Shown here: positions 1 to 7,501 of the stretch, piece by piece
Layout: each line of letters opens with the position of its first letter
Position numbering within the stretch: position 1 is the first letter of the stretch
Assembly: GCA_009693435.1 (NCBI GenBank)
Contig: SHXF01000111.1
Span: forward strand, 1 to 14,183
Source: Betaproteobacteria bacterium
GTDB lineage: Bacteria > Pseudomonadota > Gammaproteobacteria > Burkholderiales > SG8-39
DNA: 14,183 bases
Direction: 5' to 3'
Translations under genes and position numbers: made by a program
Notes under the pieces: model-generated
Database searches by the model: none
What the model saw: the letters and a program-made list of their open reading frames with translations, nothing else
Told to the model about the DNA's origin: nothing

Positions 1-102
1 GCCGAGGTCAGTGTAGGCCTCCCTGAGCAGCTGGATCGCCTCGGACATCGGCACCAGCCCGCGCGTCTCTTCGTTGCGGAGAACAAGAACGGTGTTTTTC
101 AT
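1..102 (-). CDS. Ornithine cyclodeaminase/mu-crystallin family protein, N-terminal part only
   Basis: Only the first 34 codons are in the window; the gene runs off the left edge. The translation opens MKNTVLVLRNEETRGLVPM and continues into SEAIQLLREAYTDLG. This is the usual N-terminus of ornithine cyclodeaminase/mu-crystallin family proteins: a short strand, then a helix that contributes to the dimer and substrate domain. The ATG is preceded by a G-run (GGGGGGACCC) that can act as a ribosome binding site. The family uses NAD(P) to deaminate ornithine or to reduce cyclic or open-chain imines; the substrate cannot be told from this fragment. It is a different gene from the complete homologue at 10778-11863, whose N-terminus is not alike in detail. 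Family assignment is fairly safe for so short a piece; function is not. Confidence 0.68.
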   Translation of the reverse strand, partial: MKNTVLVLRNEETRGLVPMSEAIQLLREAYTDLG

Positions 103-186
103 GGGTCCCCCCGTGGGATCGTGCTTGTTGCGTGGTCAGTACTGTAGATGCTGGCCGCCTTAACTGCGTAACTGCTCAGGTAGGCA

Positions 187-459
187 TCACCTTATACAAC
201 CTCCATAATCAGGAGTGTATCCTCCTAGCGCGCGAGTCAAGCCAAGGCAAGCGACATGACTTTGAGACACCAGGTTGCATGAATTTAGTGTCGAAGAATG
301 GGGGTTTTTCGCGGTGGCGGTCTCCTTGTACTGTTCCACAAAATCAAAGCCGAACTTGAATACGTCATCGAGCAAGTCCTGCGGTTCGCAACCAGCCTCC
401 CGCGCATGCCTTGCCAGGCGGCGCTTGTGGGCTGGCGTGAGTACAACGGCGATGGACAT
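187..459 (-). CDS. Small ParD/Arc-like protein, possible orphan antitoxin, C-terminal half doubtful
   Basis: The start is supported by AGGAG six bases before the ATG. The first about 50 residues (MSIAVVLTPAHKRRLARHAR, then EAGCEPQDLLDDVFKFGFDFVEQYKETATA) look like a small ribbon-helix-helix type antitoxin: a short strand, then two helices with charged faces. From about residue 51 onward the translation (KNPHSSTLNSCNLVSQSH and on) has no such pattern and is rich in Ser, Cys and Gly, as read-through of non-coding DNA would be. I infer a gene whose 3' half has been lost or replaced. No toxin gene follows it before position 102, so if it is an antitoxin it is an orphan. The family assignment is by resemblance only and no partner supports it. 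Confidence 0.42.
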   Translation of the reverse strand: MSIAVVLTPAHKRRLARHAREAGCEPQDLLDDVFKFGFDFVEQYKETATAKNPHSSTLNSCNLVSQSHVACLGLTRALGGYTPDYGGCIR

Positions 460-835
460 GGGCGACTCCTGTGTAGTGCTACATGCTCGATTCTAGCGTA
501 CCAGTCTGGACGTGCCCGGCGTTCTTGCGCCTTGTTCGCTGCCGCCAGCGTGCCGGCTGCTGTCGCCGGCTGCCTGCAAACAGAGGTCACCACAGCGCTG
601 CTCAATCCCGAAGTGCGTAAGGAAGGATAGGACGTTCAACGGGCCTTCGAGGACTCTCACTCCCCGCAGGGTGGCGTGGTCGATCAACTTCGTTGGTTTC
701 TCGCCGGCATGCGTGACAAATCGCAAAAGAGCATGGCCAATCGCCTGCCAAGTACTCGCCTAGCGAGGGCGCGCGGTTTGTCTGCGGGTGATGCCCGCCT
801 ACGAATGGATGCCGCCAGAATGCTGCCGGAAAGAT
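460..835. other. Stretch without a supported gene
   Basis: Short open frames exist on both strands, but none has a credible ribosome binding site plus a family-like product. The best is 726-493 on minus (77 codons, TTG start, opening MRFVTHAGEKPTKLIDHATL), which I do not recognise. The stretch also holds the region downstream of the antitoxin-like gene ending at 836. It is probably decayed sequence. Confidence 0.5.
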
Positions 836-1030
836 CTAAACCGGCAGAGCGCGGCTGGCGGCGCCTGGGCGAGGCTGTTTTTTTGCTCGCGAGGGTCGAA
901 CGACAAGCAATGCGTCGCAAATGGCATTGGTATCGAACTTGAATTTTCGCGAATAGGCATCGCGAACCCGGTAGACCTCCGCAAGAATGGGATCGAAGGC
1001 CTGTTCCAGGCTTTCCTTTCGGTTCTTCAC
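836..1030 (-). CDS. Antitoxin-like partner of the PIN-domain protein, C-terminus possibly frameshifted
   Basis: The 64-residue product starts at a GTG whose GTGA overlaps the stop codon of the PIN-domain gene by 4 bases, so the two are almost certainly translationally coupled. The core DPILAEVYRVRDAYSRKFKF followed by DTNAICDAL resembles the short 'DPI-EEVR-ARD-YA--F-YD--AI--DLR' proteins commonly encoded next to PIN toxins of this type. After about residue 42 the translation turns into a basic, proline- and alanine-rich tail unlike those proteins. A run of seven A residues on the coding strand (878-884 as T on plus) lies in this tail. Another frame there reads REQKNS, closer to the expected ending. 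I infer a likely frameshift, which would leave the antitoxin altered. Antitoxin function is inferred from position and resemblance. Confidence 0.6.
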   Translation of the reverse strand: MKNRKESLEQAFDPILAEVYRVRDAYSRKFKFDTNAICDALLVVRPSRAKKQPRPGAASRALPV

Positions 1031-1506
1031 GAATCGTCTCCTGACAATTGATCCGGCGTGCAGAGCAGCGGCGGCTCGATATCGAATCTTTTCAGTATGG
1101 CCTCGATTTTGCTGCGCATCCGCACGTTGGCGATATGCCGAAAATTCCAGGTCAGCAAGAACTGTACGCGGCTGGCTCCAGCAATAGCAATATGCAATGC
1201 GTCCACAGCTGCGTTTTGCGGCAGCGCTTTCTCCTTGAGGATGGCCGAAGCGATCAAACGAGCCATCGGCGAAATGTCGGTGACCGGAATATTGGTCAGA
1301 ATTTTAAGACGTGCCTGCGAATATTCCGGATGACCCTGGCGCGCCTCCTCGAGAACCACCGGGGAAATCAACAAGGAATACTTTTGCCGCTGTGTTTCCC
1401 ACCAATGTCGGGTGACTTCTTGCCGGCCAAGCGCCACCACGTCGCGACTGGGAGGTGCTGTGAGGTAACTGATAAAACTGGTTTCAATGTAGACCTTGTG
1501 TGGCAT
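1027..1506 (-). CDS. PIN-domain ribonuclease, VapC-type toxin
   Basis: The 159-residue protein has the PIN-domain layout. Strand 1 carries the first acidic residue in VYIETS (Glu8, where many VapC proteins have Asp). The second acidic site is VVLEEARQG (Glu53/54), the third is AVDALHIA (Asp102), and a final LLTWNFRHIAN has Asn121 at the usual fourth position. Such proteins bind Mg2+ or Mn2+ with these residues and cut RNA, often tRNA or rRNA, until blocked by an antitoxin. The closest type is the VYLETT..SYLTA group of stand-alone PIN proteins of about 155-160 residues, so the length is complete. The toxin gene comes first and the antitoxin-like gene follows with a 4-base overlap, the reverse of the classical vapBC order but seen in this group. 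RNA target unknown. Confidence 0.87.
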   Translation of the reverse strand: MPHKVYIETSFISYLTAPPSRDVVALGRQEVTRHWWETQRQKYSLLISPVVLEEARQGHPEYSQARLKILTNIPVTDISPMARLIASAILKEKALPQNAAVDALHIAIAGASRVQFLLTWNFRHIANVRMRSKIEAILKRFDIEPPLLCTPDQLSGDDS

Positions 1507-1843
1507 ACGCGCATCGTATCGCGTTTGCGCGTGAGATCAAATTGGTCGTGCTGGGAAAACCGGACGCAAATGCTCTCCAAACTGTCGCAGACCGGAAACC
1601 CTGCACATTCATTTCCCGCAACGATCGGCCTATGGGTTGTGATGCCCGCGATGTGATTCCCAAACGGAGAACCCCGCAAGTCTTCTGCCGGCGAATGCCC
1701 GACGTCCCGACTGGCTGGCCGCTACGCAAATTCCAGCGCTATTGCGTTGCGGCCTGTTTGATCCATGCCAAGATTGAGTTGCAACCGGATCATCAGGCGT
1801 GTCAGCCTGCCCGGGCACCTGTATCCCAAAATGAGAATCGATC
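1507..1843. other. Intergenic stretch with no supported gene
   Basis: It lies between the divergently oriented PIN gene and the receptor pseudogene, so it may once have carried both promoters. A plus-strand frame (1500-1847) is open but lacks a ribosome binding site and family features. On minus, an ATG at 1845 opens [20 protein letters not shown], faintly like the start of an amidohydrolase, but nothing family-like follows. I see no convincing promoter or repeat. Confidence 0.45.
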
Positions 1844-2203
1844 ATAAAACCATCCCGGTATCACGCAATCGCGATCACCGCCGCCTGCTTCGCATTGACA
1901 TGCGCAACCGCGTGCGCCCAGAACGTCGGCTATCCCGCCAGGCCGGTAAAAATCATCGCCCCGTTTCCGCCGGGAAGCAATGCGGACATCCTCGCGCGCA
2001 CTTTCGCACAGAGACTGAGCGAGGCCTGGAAGCAGCCCGTGATCGTCGAGAACCGCCCCAGCACCACCGACATGAAGGCGCGACTGACCGAACTGGGGTT
2101 CCAGGCGGTTTCCATGAGCGTGAGTGAAACGGAGATATTCGTCAAAGACGATGTCGCGCGCTGGGCGAAGGTCATTCGCGAGGCCAATATCAAAGCGGAG
2201 TAG
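1844..2203 (+). pseudogene. Bug/TctC-type receptor pseudogene: start codon lost and central part deleted in frame
   Basis: The reading frame gives a signal peptide ([20 protein letters not shown], then TACAQ), then [19 protein letters not shown] and a helix ending in [11 protein letters not shown]. These are the canonical first about 70 residues of a tripartite tricarboxylate receptor. The next codons jump directly to [17 protein letters not shown] and ...[16 protein letters not shown], which is the canonical C-terminus. A complete member has about 320 residues; roughly 200 are missing between the two pieces, with the frame kept. The codon where ATG is expected, before AAA CCA TCC, is ATA (1844-1846), and no other good start with a ribosome binding site precedes the signal peptide; the TTG at 1895 would remove most of it. 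I read this as a dead gene. A short product of unknown use cannot be excluded. Confidence 0.8.
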
Positions 2204-2282
2204 TCCGTCCAGGATCCGCTGCGCTGCGAAGACGATTTTTGATACTTTCAAAAGCACAGGATCCGGGTCGTAACCAACCAGC

Positions 2283-2316
2283 CGTCCTTCGACAGGCTCA
2301 GGACGAACGGAACCGG
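2283..2316. repeat. Dispersed palindromic repeat, copy 1
   Basis: The core GTCCTTCGACAGGCTCAGGA plus one C (2284-2304) has 5-bp inverted ends (GTCCT/AGGAC) and is followed by GAACGGAA. The same 21-base core recurs exactly at 11895-11915, followed by CAACGGAA. Over the 34 aligned bases two single-base differences are seen. Sequences of this kind are known as widespread REP-like intergenic repeats in proteobacteria; that is from general knowledge and was not searched here. Confidence 0.72.
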
Positions 2317-2332
2317 GCTGTCGCAGAAGCGA

Positions 2333-2373
2333 TCTCCCTCGCCTCCTTCTCCCTCGCCTCCTTCTTTCTCGCC
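2333..2373. repeat. 15-bp tandem repeat, about 2.7 units
   Basis: Two exact units of TCTCCCTCGCCTCCT (2333-2347 and 2348-2362) are followed by a partial, diverged third (TCTTTCTCGCC). It is pyrimidine-rich on plus and lies in the untranslated stretch before the MetE-like gene. Likely a simple slippage repeat. Confidence 0.7.
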
Positions 2374-2570
2374 ACACCTCTTCCCCGCCAGACCGGATTC
2401 GCGACGCGAAATTCAGTATCATGCAGGCCGGGTGAAAAACGGCAGCGGACTGCCCGCGTGTTTTCGCGTGCACTCCATCTCACCCTTCGATGAATCGCCG
2501 CGCTCGATCCCTTACCATTGCACCCGCTCCGGCGACACCCGCTCCGGCCCCCACCCAACAAGGACATGCC

Positions 2571-3725
2571 ATGACGACCGCCTCCACCACCCGCCCGCCC
2601 TTCCGCGCCGATCAAGTCGGCAGTCTGCTGCGTCCGGAGGCGCTCAAGGAAGCGCGGGTGAAGTTCCTCGGTGAACAGAGTTCCGACAGCAACCTCGGCC
2701 CGCACGACAACGCCGATCTGCGCGCGGTGGAAGACCAGTGCGTGCGCGAGGTGGTGGCGATGCAGGAGAAGGTCGGCCTGAAGGCGGTGACCGACGGCGA
2801 ATTCCGCCGCCGCAGCTGGTGGCTGGACCTCATCACCGGCTGGGAGGGCTTCGGCGCCGACCGCACCGGCACCATGGAATTCAGCTGGCGCAATGCCAAG
2901 GGCGAGCGCATGCCGTTCTCGCGGCTGTGGGTGAACGGCAAGATCGGCTGGCGCCCGAGCGCCACGGCGCGCGGTTTCGAATACCTCAAGGCCAACACCC
3001 GCGCCGTTCCCAAGGTGACCCTGCCGGCGCCCATGGTGGTGCACATGTACGCGGGTGGCGACAAGGCGATAGGCGAAGGCCACTACAAGGACATGAACGC
3101 TTTCTGGGACGACGTCGTCGCCGCTTACCGCCAGGAAGTGCAGGCGCTCATCGCCGCCGGGGCGCGCTATATCCAGTTCGACGATACCTGCTTCGCTTTT
3201 CTCTGCGATGCGGCGCACCGGACTACCGTGCAGAACTGGGGCCGCGATCCCAACCAGCTGATCGAGGAATACGCCGACAAGATGAACCAGATCGTCGCCG
3301 GCGCGCCCGCCGATGTCACCTTCACCCTGCACCAGTGCCGGGGAAATCGCGAAGGCAACTGGGCGGCCGAAGGCGGCTACGACCCGGTCGCCGACGTGAT
3401 GTTCAACCGCATGAACGTGCACGGCTTCTTCCTCGAGTACGATTCGGCGCGCACCGGCTCGTTCGCGCCGCTGAAGTTGCTGCCCAAGGGCAAGACCGTG
3501 GTGCTGGGGCTGGTGTCGAGCAAGACGAACGTGCTGGAGAAGGCCGACGATCTGCGCCGCCGCATCGACGAAGCGGCGCAGTACGCGCCGCTCGATCAGC
3601 TCGCACTCAGCCCGCAGTGCGGCTTCGCCAGCTCCATCAAGGGTAATCCGCTCAGCCATGCGGATCAGGAGGCCAAGCTGCGGCTGATCGTGGAAGTCGC
3701 CGACGCGGTCTGGCAGGGCAAGTAG
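2571..3725 (+). CDS. MetE-type zinc methyltransferase domain protein (cobalamin-independent methionine synthase family)
   Basis: The 384-residue product corresponds to the catalytic C-terminal barrel of cobalamin-independent methionine synthase, without the N-terminal barrel of full-length MetE (about 750 residues). It opens with the family signature FRADQVGSLLRP (11-22) and has VTDGEFRRRSWW (73-84) and RYIQFDDTCFAFL (199-211). The four zinc ligands that activate a thiol in this family are visible: His254 and Cys256 in LHQCRGN, Glu289 in FFLEYDS, and Cys350 in SPQCGF. The enzyme is therefore expected to bind zinc and move a methyl or similar group to or from a thiol. Short stand-alone members are often of unknown substrate and act in the cytoplasm. 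The start was chosen for AAGGA six bases before the ATG. An open extension to 2490 lacks such a site. It is monocistronic or first in the plus-strand run. Confidence 0.88.
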   Translation: MTTASTTRPPFRADQVGSLLRPEALKEARVKFLGEQSSDSNLGPHDNADLRAVEDQCVREVVAMQEKVGLKAVTDGEFRRRSWWLDLITGWEGFGADRTGTMEFSWRNAKGERMPFSRLWVNGKIGWRPSATARGFEYLKANTRAVPKVTLPAPMVVHMYAGGDKAIGEGHYKDMNAFWDDVVAAYRQEVQALIAAGARYIQFDDTCFAFLCDAAHRTTVQNWGRDPNQLIEEYADKMNQIVAGAPADVTFTLHQCRGNREGNWAAEGGYDPVADVMFNRMNVHGFFLEYDSARTGSFAPLKLLPKGKTVVLGLVSSKTNVLEKADDLRRRIDEAAQYAPLDQLALSPQCGFASSIKGNPLSHADQEAKLRLIVEVADAVWQGK

Positions 3726-3853
3726 GGGCGGCCCGCGAATGCATCTCCGGCCGGTTGCCGCGCGCATCGCATCGCGCCGGCAGATGTCTTTTCCAATGTG
3801 CGCGTCATCGCCGCATAAACCGCTGCACCCTCGATTCACCCTGAAAGACAACG

Positions 3854-5095
3854 TTGAGCGCCCACGCTGATCAGCCGCAATCGCAGCAATCCTTCGCCGC
3901 ACTGCGCAACCCCGGATTCCGCACCTTCTTCATCACCGCGGCTGTGGCGATGATGGCCGACAGCATCGAACACGTCATCAGCTACTGGATGATTTTCCAG
4001 AAATTCCATTCGCCGGCGCTGGGCGGCTTCGCCATACTCGCGCACTGGCTGCCGTTCCTGTTCTTCTCGGTGTATTCGGGCGCGCTCGCCGACCGCTACG
4101 ATCCGCGCCGCCTCATCCAGGCGGGGATGCTGCTGTTCATGGCCGCGTCGCTCGGCTGGGGCCTGTTGTTCCTCACCGACACGCTGGAGGTCTGGCATGC
4201 GATGGCGCTGCTGGTGCTGCACGGCTTCGCCGGCGTGCTGTGGCACCCCGCGGCGCAACTCCTGCTATATGACATCGTCGGCCCGGCGCAACTGCAAAGC
4301 GCGGTGCGCCTCAACTCGACTTCGCGCTACATGGGCCTGCTGGCCGGGCCCGCCATAGGCGGGGGGCTGCTGCTCGTGTGCGGGCCGGCGCTGGGCATCC
4401 TGCTGAACGTACTCATCTACCTGCCGCTCGTGCTGTGGTTGTGGAAAGCGCCCTACGGGCACGCCTACCGCAAGGAGAAGCCGCCTGAGCGCGCGGTGCG
4501 CGGCCTTGCCGACATCGCCGCGACCATCCGCGACATCGCCGGCAACCGCACCATCGTCTCCATGCTGGTGCTGGCGGGCGGTGCCTCGCTGTTCGTCGGC
4601 GGTGGCTACCAGGCGCAGATGCCGGAATTCGCCCTGGACCTCGGCCACGGCGACCCGGACCTCTCCTACAGCGGCCTGCTCGCCGCCGACGCAGCGGGCG
4701 CGTTGATCGCCGGGCTGGTGCTGGAGAGCCGCGGCCTGCTGCAGGCGCGGCCGCGCACCGCGTTCATGCTCGCCATGTTGTGGTGCTGCACCATCACCGG
4801 ATTCGCCGCATCCACGTCCTACCCGCTCGCCCTGGCACTCCTGTTCCTCACCGGTTTTCTCGAACTCGCTTTCAGCGCGATGACCCAGACGCTGGTGCAG
4901 CTGAACGCGCCGCTCGCAATGCGCGGCCGCATCATCGGCCTGTACCAGATGTCCAGCCTCGGCATGCGCGCCTTCAGCGGCGTCACCATCGGCATCGTCG
5001 GCAACTACATCGGTATCCACTGGTCGCTCGCCTTGTCGGCGCTGACCCTGCTTGCCATCATCATGGTGCTGCTCGCACTTACGGTGCGCAGATAG
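3854..5095 (+). CDS. MFS transporter, enterobactin-exporter-like (MFS_3) group
   Basis: The 413-residue protein has about 12 hydrophobic segments, a typical MFS length. The loop between segments 2 and 3 has the motif A-like [13 protein letters not shown] (75-87), and a second-half loop has [15 protein letters not shown] (356-370), as in the MFS_3/EntS group. It should be an inner-membrane, proton-driven exporter; substrate unknown. The N-terminus [16 protein letters not shown] is the usual short cytosolic start of these proteins. No ATG lies upstream of the first membrane segment, so I use the TTG at 3854, with only a weak purine stretch (GAAAGACAA) before it. It follows the MetE-like gene after 128 bases and precedes the patatin-like gene by 79 bases, all on plus, so loose co-transcription is possible. 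The function link between the three is not evident. Confidence 0.85.
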   Translation: MSAHADQPQSQQSFAALRNPGFRTFFITAAVAMMADSIEHVISYWMIFQKFHSPALGGFAILAHWLPFLFFSVYSGALADRYDPRRLIQAGMLLFMAASLGWGLLFLTDTLEVWHAMALLVLHGFAGVLWHPAAQLLLYDIVGPAQLQSAVRLNSTSRYMGLLAGPAIGGGLLLVCGPALGILLNVLIYLPLVLWLWKAPYGHAYRKEKPPERAVRGLADIAATIRDIAGNRTIVSMLVLAGGASLFVGGGYQAQMPEFALDLGHGDPDLSYSGLLAADAAGALIAGLVLESRGLLQARPRTAFMLAMLWCCTITGFAASTSYPLALALLFLTGFLELAFSAMTQTLVQLNAPLAMRGRIIGLYQMSSLGMRAFSGVTIGIVGNYIGIHWSLALSALTLLAIIMVLLALTVRR

Positions 5096-5174
5096 CCCGG
5101 CGGCGCAGCTGCACGCTCTCCTCGATTCTCCTGTTACCGCACCCGGCTTGAATTCCGCCGCACAACAGGCGACC

Positions 5175-6146
5175 ATGCGCGACATGACCCTCTCACTTTC
5201 GTCGCGGCTGCTGGCCGGCGCGGCACTGATCGCAGCACTTGCAGCGGGCGGTTGCGCCGGCATCCCGATCGACTATCCGCACCTCGCGGAACCCTCGCAG
5301 GCGCCGGCGCGGCCAGCGTTCGCGAACCGGCCGAAGATCGCGCTTGCGCTCGGCTCGGGCGGCACGCGCGGCTTCGCCCATGTCGGGGTGATCAAGGCGC
5401 TGGAGGCCGCCGGCATCCGGCCGGATCTGGTGGTCGGCACTTCGGTCGGCGCGGTCGTCGGCGCGCTGTACGCCTCAGGCTACAGCGCGGGCGAACTGGA
5501 GGCGCTGGCGCTGGATGTCGAACCACTCGCGCTGTTCGATCTCGCCTGGTTCGAAGGCGGCAAGGTGCGCGGCCTCGCGCTGCAGTCCTTTGTCAACGAG
5601 CGCCTGCAGGGACGCGCCATCGAACTGCTGCCGCGCGAATTCGCGGCGGTGGCAACGCGCGCCTCCGACGGCAGCCTCGCCATTTTCAATCGCGGCAACG
5701 CGGGACTGGCGGTGCGCGCTTCGAGCGCGATCCGCTGGCGATTCATCTGGCCGGTGATAGGCGGCGAGGCCTATGTCGACGGCGTGGACGTCAGCCCGGT
5801 ACCGATACGCGCGGCGCGCCGCCTCGGCGCCGACGTGGTGATAGGCGTCAATGTCATCGTGCGCCGCGACCGCTCGGAGGGGAACACGCGCCTCGGAAGT
5901 TATTACGAATACCGGCAGCGTATGGTCGACGCCGAAGCTCCCGACGCGGACGTGGTCATACACCCCGACACCGGCGCCTCCGCCGGGATGTCGCCGGATT
6001 ACCGCCGGCAGGTGATCGCTGCCGCGGAAGCCGCGACCCGCGAACAGCTGGTCCAGATCCATGCGGCGATTGCGGCCCGCACCCGCCTTTCGGCGCCGCC
6101 GCCTGCTCGTCCGGACCGCCTTGCGGCTATCGCGCCGGCGCAGTAG
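5175..6146 (+). CDS. Patatin-like phospholipase, predicted lipoprotein
   Basis: The 323-residue product begins with a lipoprotein signal: hydrophobic residues 10-25 and a lipobox ending in AAGGC (Cys27). It is probably anchored in the periplasm or outer membrane. The patatin fold is shown by the oxyanion loop LGSGGTRGF (59-67), the nucleophile elbow GTSVG (Ser90) and the aspartate of the dyad in YVDGVDVSP (Asp202). These enzymes hydrolyse acyl esters of lipids. Two places differ from the family: the strand before the aspartate reads [12 protein letters not shown] where IPG-F-PV is usual, and DGV replaces the common DGG. The ATG at 5175 has AGG seven bases upstream; ATG 5184 is an alternative that would leave the signal peptide intact. 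A patatin with a lipobox is common in Burkholderiales. It converges with the receptor gene at 6288. Confidence 0.88.
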   Translation: MRDMTLSLSSRLLAGAALIAALAAGGCAGIPIDYPHLAEPSQAPARPAFANRPKIALALGSGGTRGFAHVGVIKALEAAGIRPDLVVGTSVGAVVGALYASGYSAGELEALALDVEPLALFDLAWFEGGKVRGLALQSFVNERLQGRAIELLPREFAAVATRASDGSLAIFNRGNAGLAVRASSAIRWRFIWPVIGGEAYVDGVDVSPVPIRAARRLGADVVIGVNVIVRRDRSEGNTRLGSYYEYRQRMVDAEAPDADVVIHPDTGASAGMSPDYRRQVIAAAEAATREQLVQIHAAIAARTRLSAPPPARPDRLAAIAPAQ

Positions 6147-6287
6147 AAATTGCTCAATTTCACAAGATTATCCGGAGCACAGCCAATTTCTACGGATATC
6201 TCCAAGGTGTTTCTAAATAAAAATGATATAGGTAACGGGCTGTTCCATGGTTCAGCCGGCGCGGGATAGCGCAATGGCCCCGGCCGT
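6147..6287. other. Convergent intergenic gap, AT-rich patch
   Basis: Between the two converging stop codons, bases 6147-6240 are clearly richer in A+T than the flanks. A perfect inverted pair GAAATT/AATTTC with a 4-base loop lies at 6146-6161, right at the patatin stop codon. It lacks a T-tract, so it is at best a weak terminator. No gene is seen here. Confidence 0.4.
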
Positions 6288-7253
6288 TTAGTTCGACTTT
6301 ATTTTCGCGGTCTTCAGCACCTCGGACCACTTCTGCGCTTCAGCCTTGATATAAGAGTCGAGCTCTTCCGGCGTGCTGGTCCAGGGCTCCAGACCCTGCT
6401 TCACCATGGACTCGCGCACCTCCGGCAAGCCCATGGCTTTGCGTACTTCGGCGTTGATCCTGCGGATTACCGCCGGCGGCGTGCCGCCCGTCGCCATCAG
6501 GCACACCCAGGCATTCACTTCGAAACCCGGCAGACCCGATTCGGCCGCGGTCGGGATTTCGGGCGCGAGTGGCGAGCGCTGGCCGCGCGTCACCGCCAGG
6601 GCCTTCAGCTTGCCGGCGCGCACCTGCGGCAGGATGGAGGGCACTGCCGCCACCGCGAGCTGCACCTGACCCGAGATCAGGTCGGGCAGCGATTGGAAGA
6701 TGCCCTTGTAGAGGATGAGGTTGATGTCGATGTTCGCCATCTTGGCCAGCAGTTCCGGACCGAGGTGGTTGGGCGTGCCGATCGGCGATATCGCCACCGC
6801 TATGGTCCCGGGTTTCTGCTTCGCCAGCGCAATCAGCTCGGTGAGATTGTTGGGCGCGAACGACTGCGAGGCCACCAGCACCATGTTGGCTTCCGCCATC
6901 ATCGACACCGAGGAGAGGTCCTTCTGATAATCGAAACCGGGATTGGGAATCAGCACCGGATTGACGGCGTGGTTGTTGCCGGTGAGCAGCAGCGTATGTC
7001 CGTCGGGCAGCGCCTTGGCCACCGCGTCGGTGGCGATGTTGCCCCCGGCGCCCGGCCGGTTCTCCACCACCACCGGCTGGCCTATTGCCTTCGACAAGGG
7101 CACCGCGAGCAGTCGCGCGGCCGAATCGGGAATACCGCCCGGCGGCGTGATGACGATGATGCGCACCGGCCGCGCCGGCCACTCCTGCGCGAACGCATGC
7201 CCCGCGAACAGCGCCGCAGACAGTGACCACATCAGGATACGCATCGTCTTCAT
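6288..7253 (-). CDS. Bug/TctC family extracytoplasmic receptor (tripartite tricarboxylate transporter)
   Basis: The 321-residue product has a signal peptide cut after AFA (residue 22). The mature part starts QEWPARPVRIIVITPPGG, continues with ARLLAVPLSKAIGQPVVVEN and RPGAGGNIATDAVAKALPDG, and ends SEVLKTAKIKSN, all hallmarks of the Bug family. These periplasmic proteins bind small carboxylates with two lobes and hand them to a TctAB-type membrane pair, or serve as sensors. No TctA or TctB gene is in the window. The ligand loop has ITPPGGIPD where FPPGG--D is typical. The start is set by GGAGG eight bases before the ATG; an upstream extension to 7328 lacks a ribosome site and would spoil the signal peptide. 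It is divergent from the flavoprotein gene at 7747 across the repeat-rich region. Ligand unknown. Confidence 0.92.
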   Translation of the reverse strand: MKTMRILMWSLSAALFAGHAFAQEWPARPVRIIVITPPGGIPDSAARLLAVPLSKAIGQPVVVENRPGAGGNIATDAVAKALPDGHTLLLTGNNHAVNPVLIPNPGFDYQKDLSSVSMMAEANMVLVASQSFAPNNLTELIALAKQKPGTIAVAISPIGTPNHLGPELLAKMANIDINLILYKGIFQSLPDLISGQVQLAVAAVPSILPQVRAGKLKALAVTRGQRSPLAPEIPTAAESGLPGFEVNAWVCLMATGGTPPAVIRRINAEVRKAMGLPEVRESMVKQGLEPWTSTPEELDSYIKAEAQKWSEVLKTAKIKSN

Positions 7254-7347
7254 TGTCTTCGCCTCCGCAGCACTCGTTCCCGAAAGTGGGACGCAACATG
7301 ATAGCCGCAGCCGGCACCGGGCAGGCAAAAGGCTTCCCGCCGGACCC

Positions 7348-7388
7348 GATTCAAACTGATGTGCCGTTAACTACCGTATTGAACCAAG
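7348..7388. repeat. 41-bp direct repeat, copy A
   Basis: It begins GATTCAAACTGATGTG, ends CTACCGTATTGAACCAAG, and matches copy B at 7502-7542 in 38 of 41 positions. Each copy has inverted ends (TTCAA near the left, TTGAA near the right). Copies A and B start 154 bases apart and flank the 86-bp element at 7397-7482. Confidence 0.85.
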
Positions 7389-7396
7389 GCGCAGCC

Positions 7397-7482
7397 GTAG
7401 GGCGCAGCCGCAGGGCGCAGCTTCAGCGCGCCGAATACAGGCGGCTTTCCCGCGACCATGGCGCGATGAATCCGCGCCCTAC
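7397..7482. repeat. 86-bp element with perfect 9-bp inverted ends, MITE- or REP-like
   Basis: It begins GTAGGGCGC (7397-7405) and ends GCGCCCTAC (7474-7482), a perfect inverted pair. The interior has further GGGCGCAG and CGCGATGAATCCGCG blocks. A related right end, GAATCCAGGCGCCCTAC, appears at 7711-7727. No coding capacity. It resembles small non-coding palindromic elements found between genes in proteobacteria. Confidence 0.6.
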
Positions 7483-7501
7483 GATGGTGGTGCTTGGCTG
7501 C

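Larger units (their letters stand above)
2204..2570. other. Intergenic stretch holding two repeat elements
   Basis: This stretch separates the receptor pseudogene from the MetE-like gene. It contains one copy of a dispersed hairpin repeat (2283-2316) and a short pyrimidine-rich tandem repeat (2333-2373), both listed separately. Plus-strand frames reading into 2571 are open upstream, but the extension is proline- and alanine-rich and has no ribosome binding site. The MetE-like promoter must lie here but no clear -35/-10 pair stands out. Confidence 0.5.

Noticed and set aside
493..726. 77-codon minus frame opening MRFVTHAGEK
   Set aside because: TTG start without a ribosome site, no recognisable family, and its C-terminal end looks like non-coding translation.
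1630..1845. Minus frame opening MIDSHFGIQ, faintly like an amidohydrolase start
   Set aside because: Only the first few residues are suggestive (the metal-binding HxH is absent) and nothing family-like follows.
2298..3902. 534-codon open frame on minus, antisense to the MetE-like gene
   Set aside because: It is a shadow of the GC-rich gene on plus: His/Arg/Ala-rich, no family features, and the plus-strand product has conserved zinc ligands and a good ribosome site.
4265..5263. 332-codon open frame on minus opposite the MFS gene
   Set aside because: The translation is Ala/Arg/Gln/His-rich without domains and lies opposite a clear 12-segment transporter.
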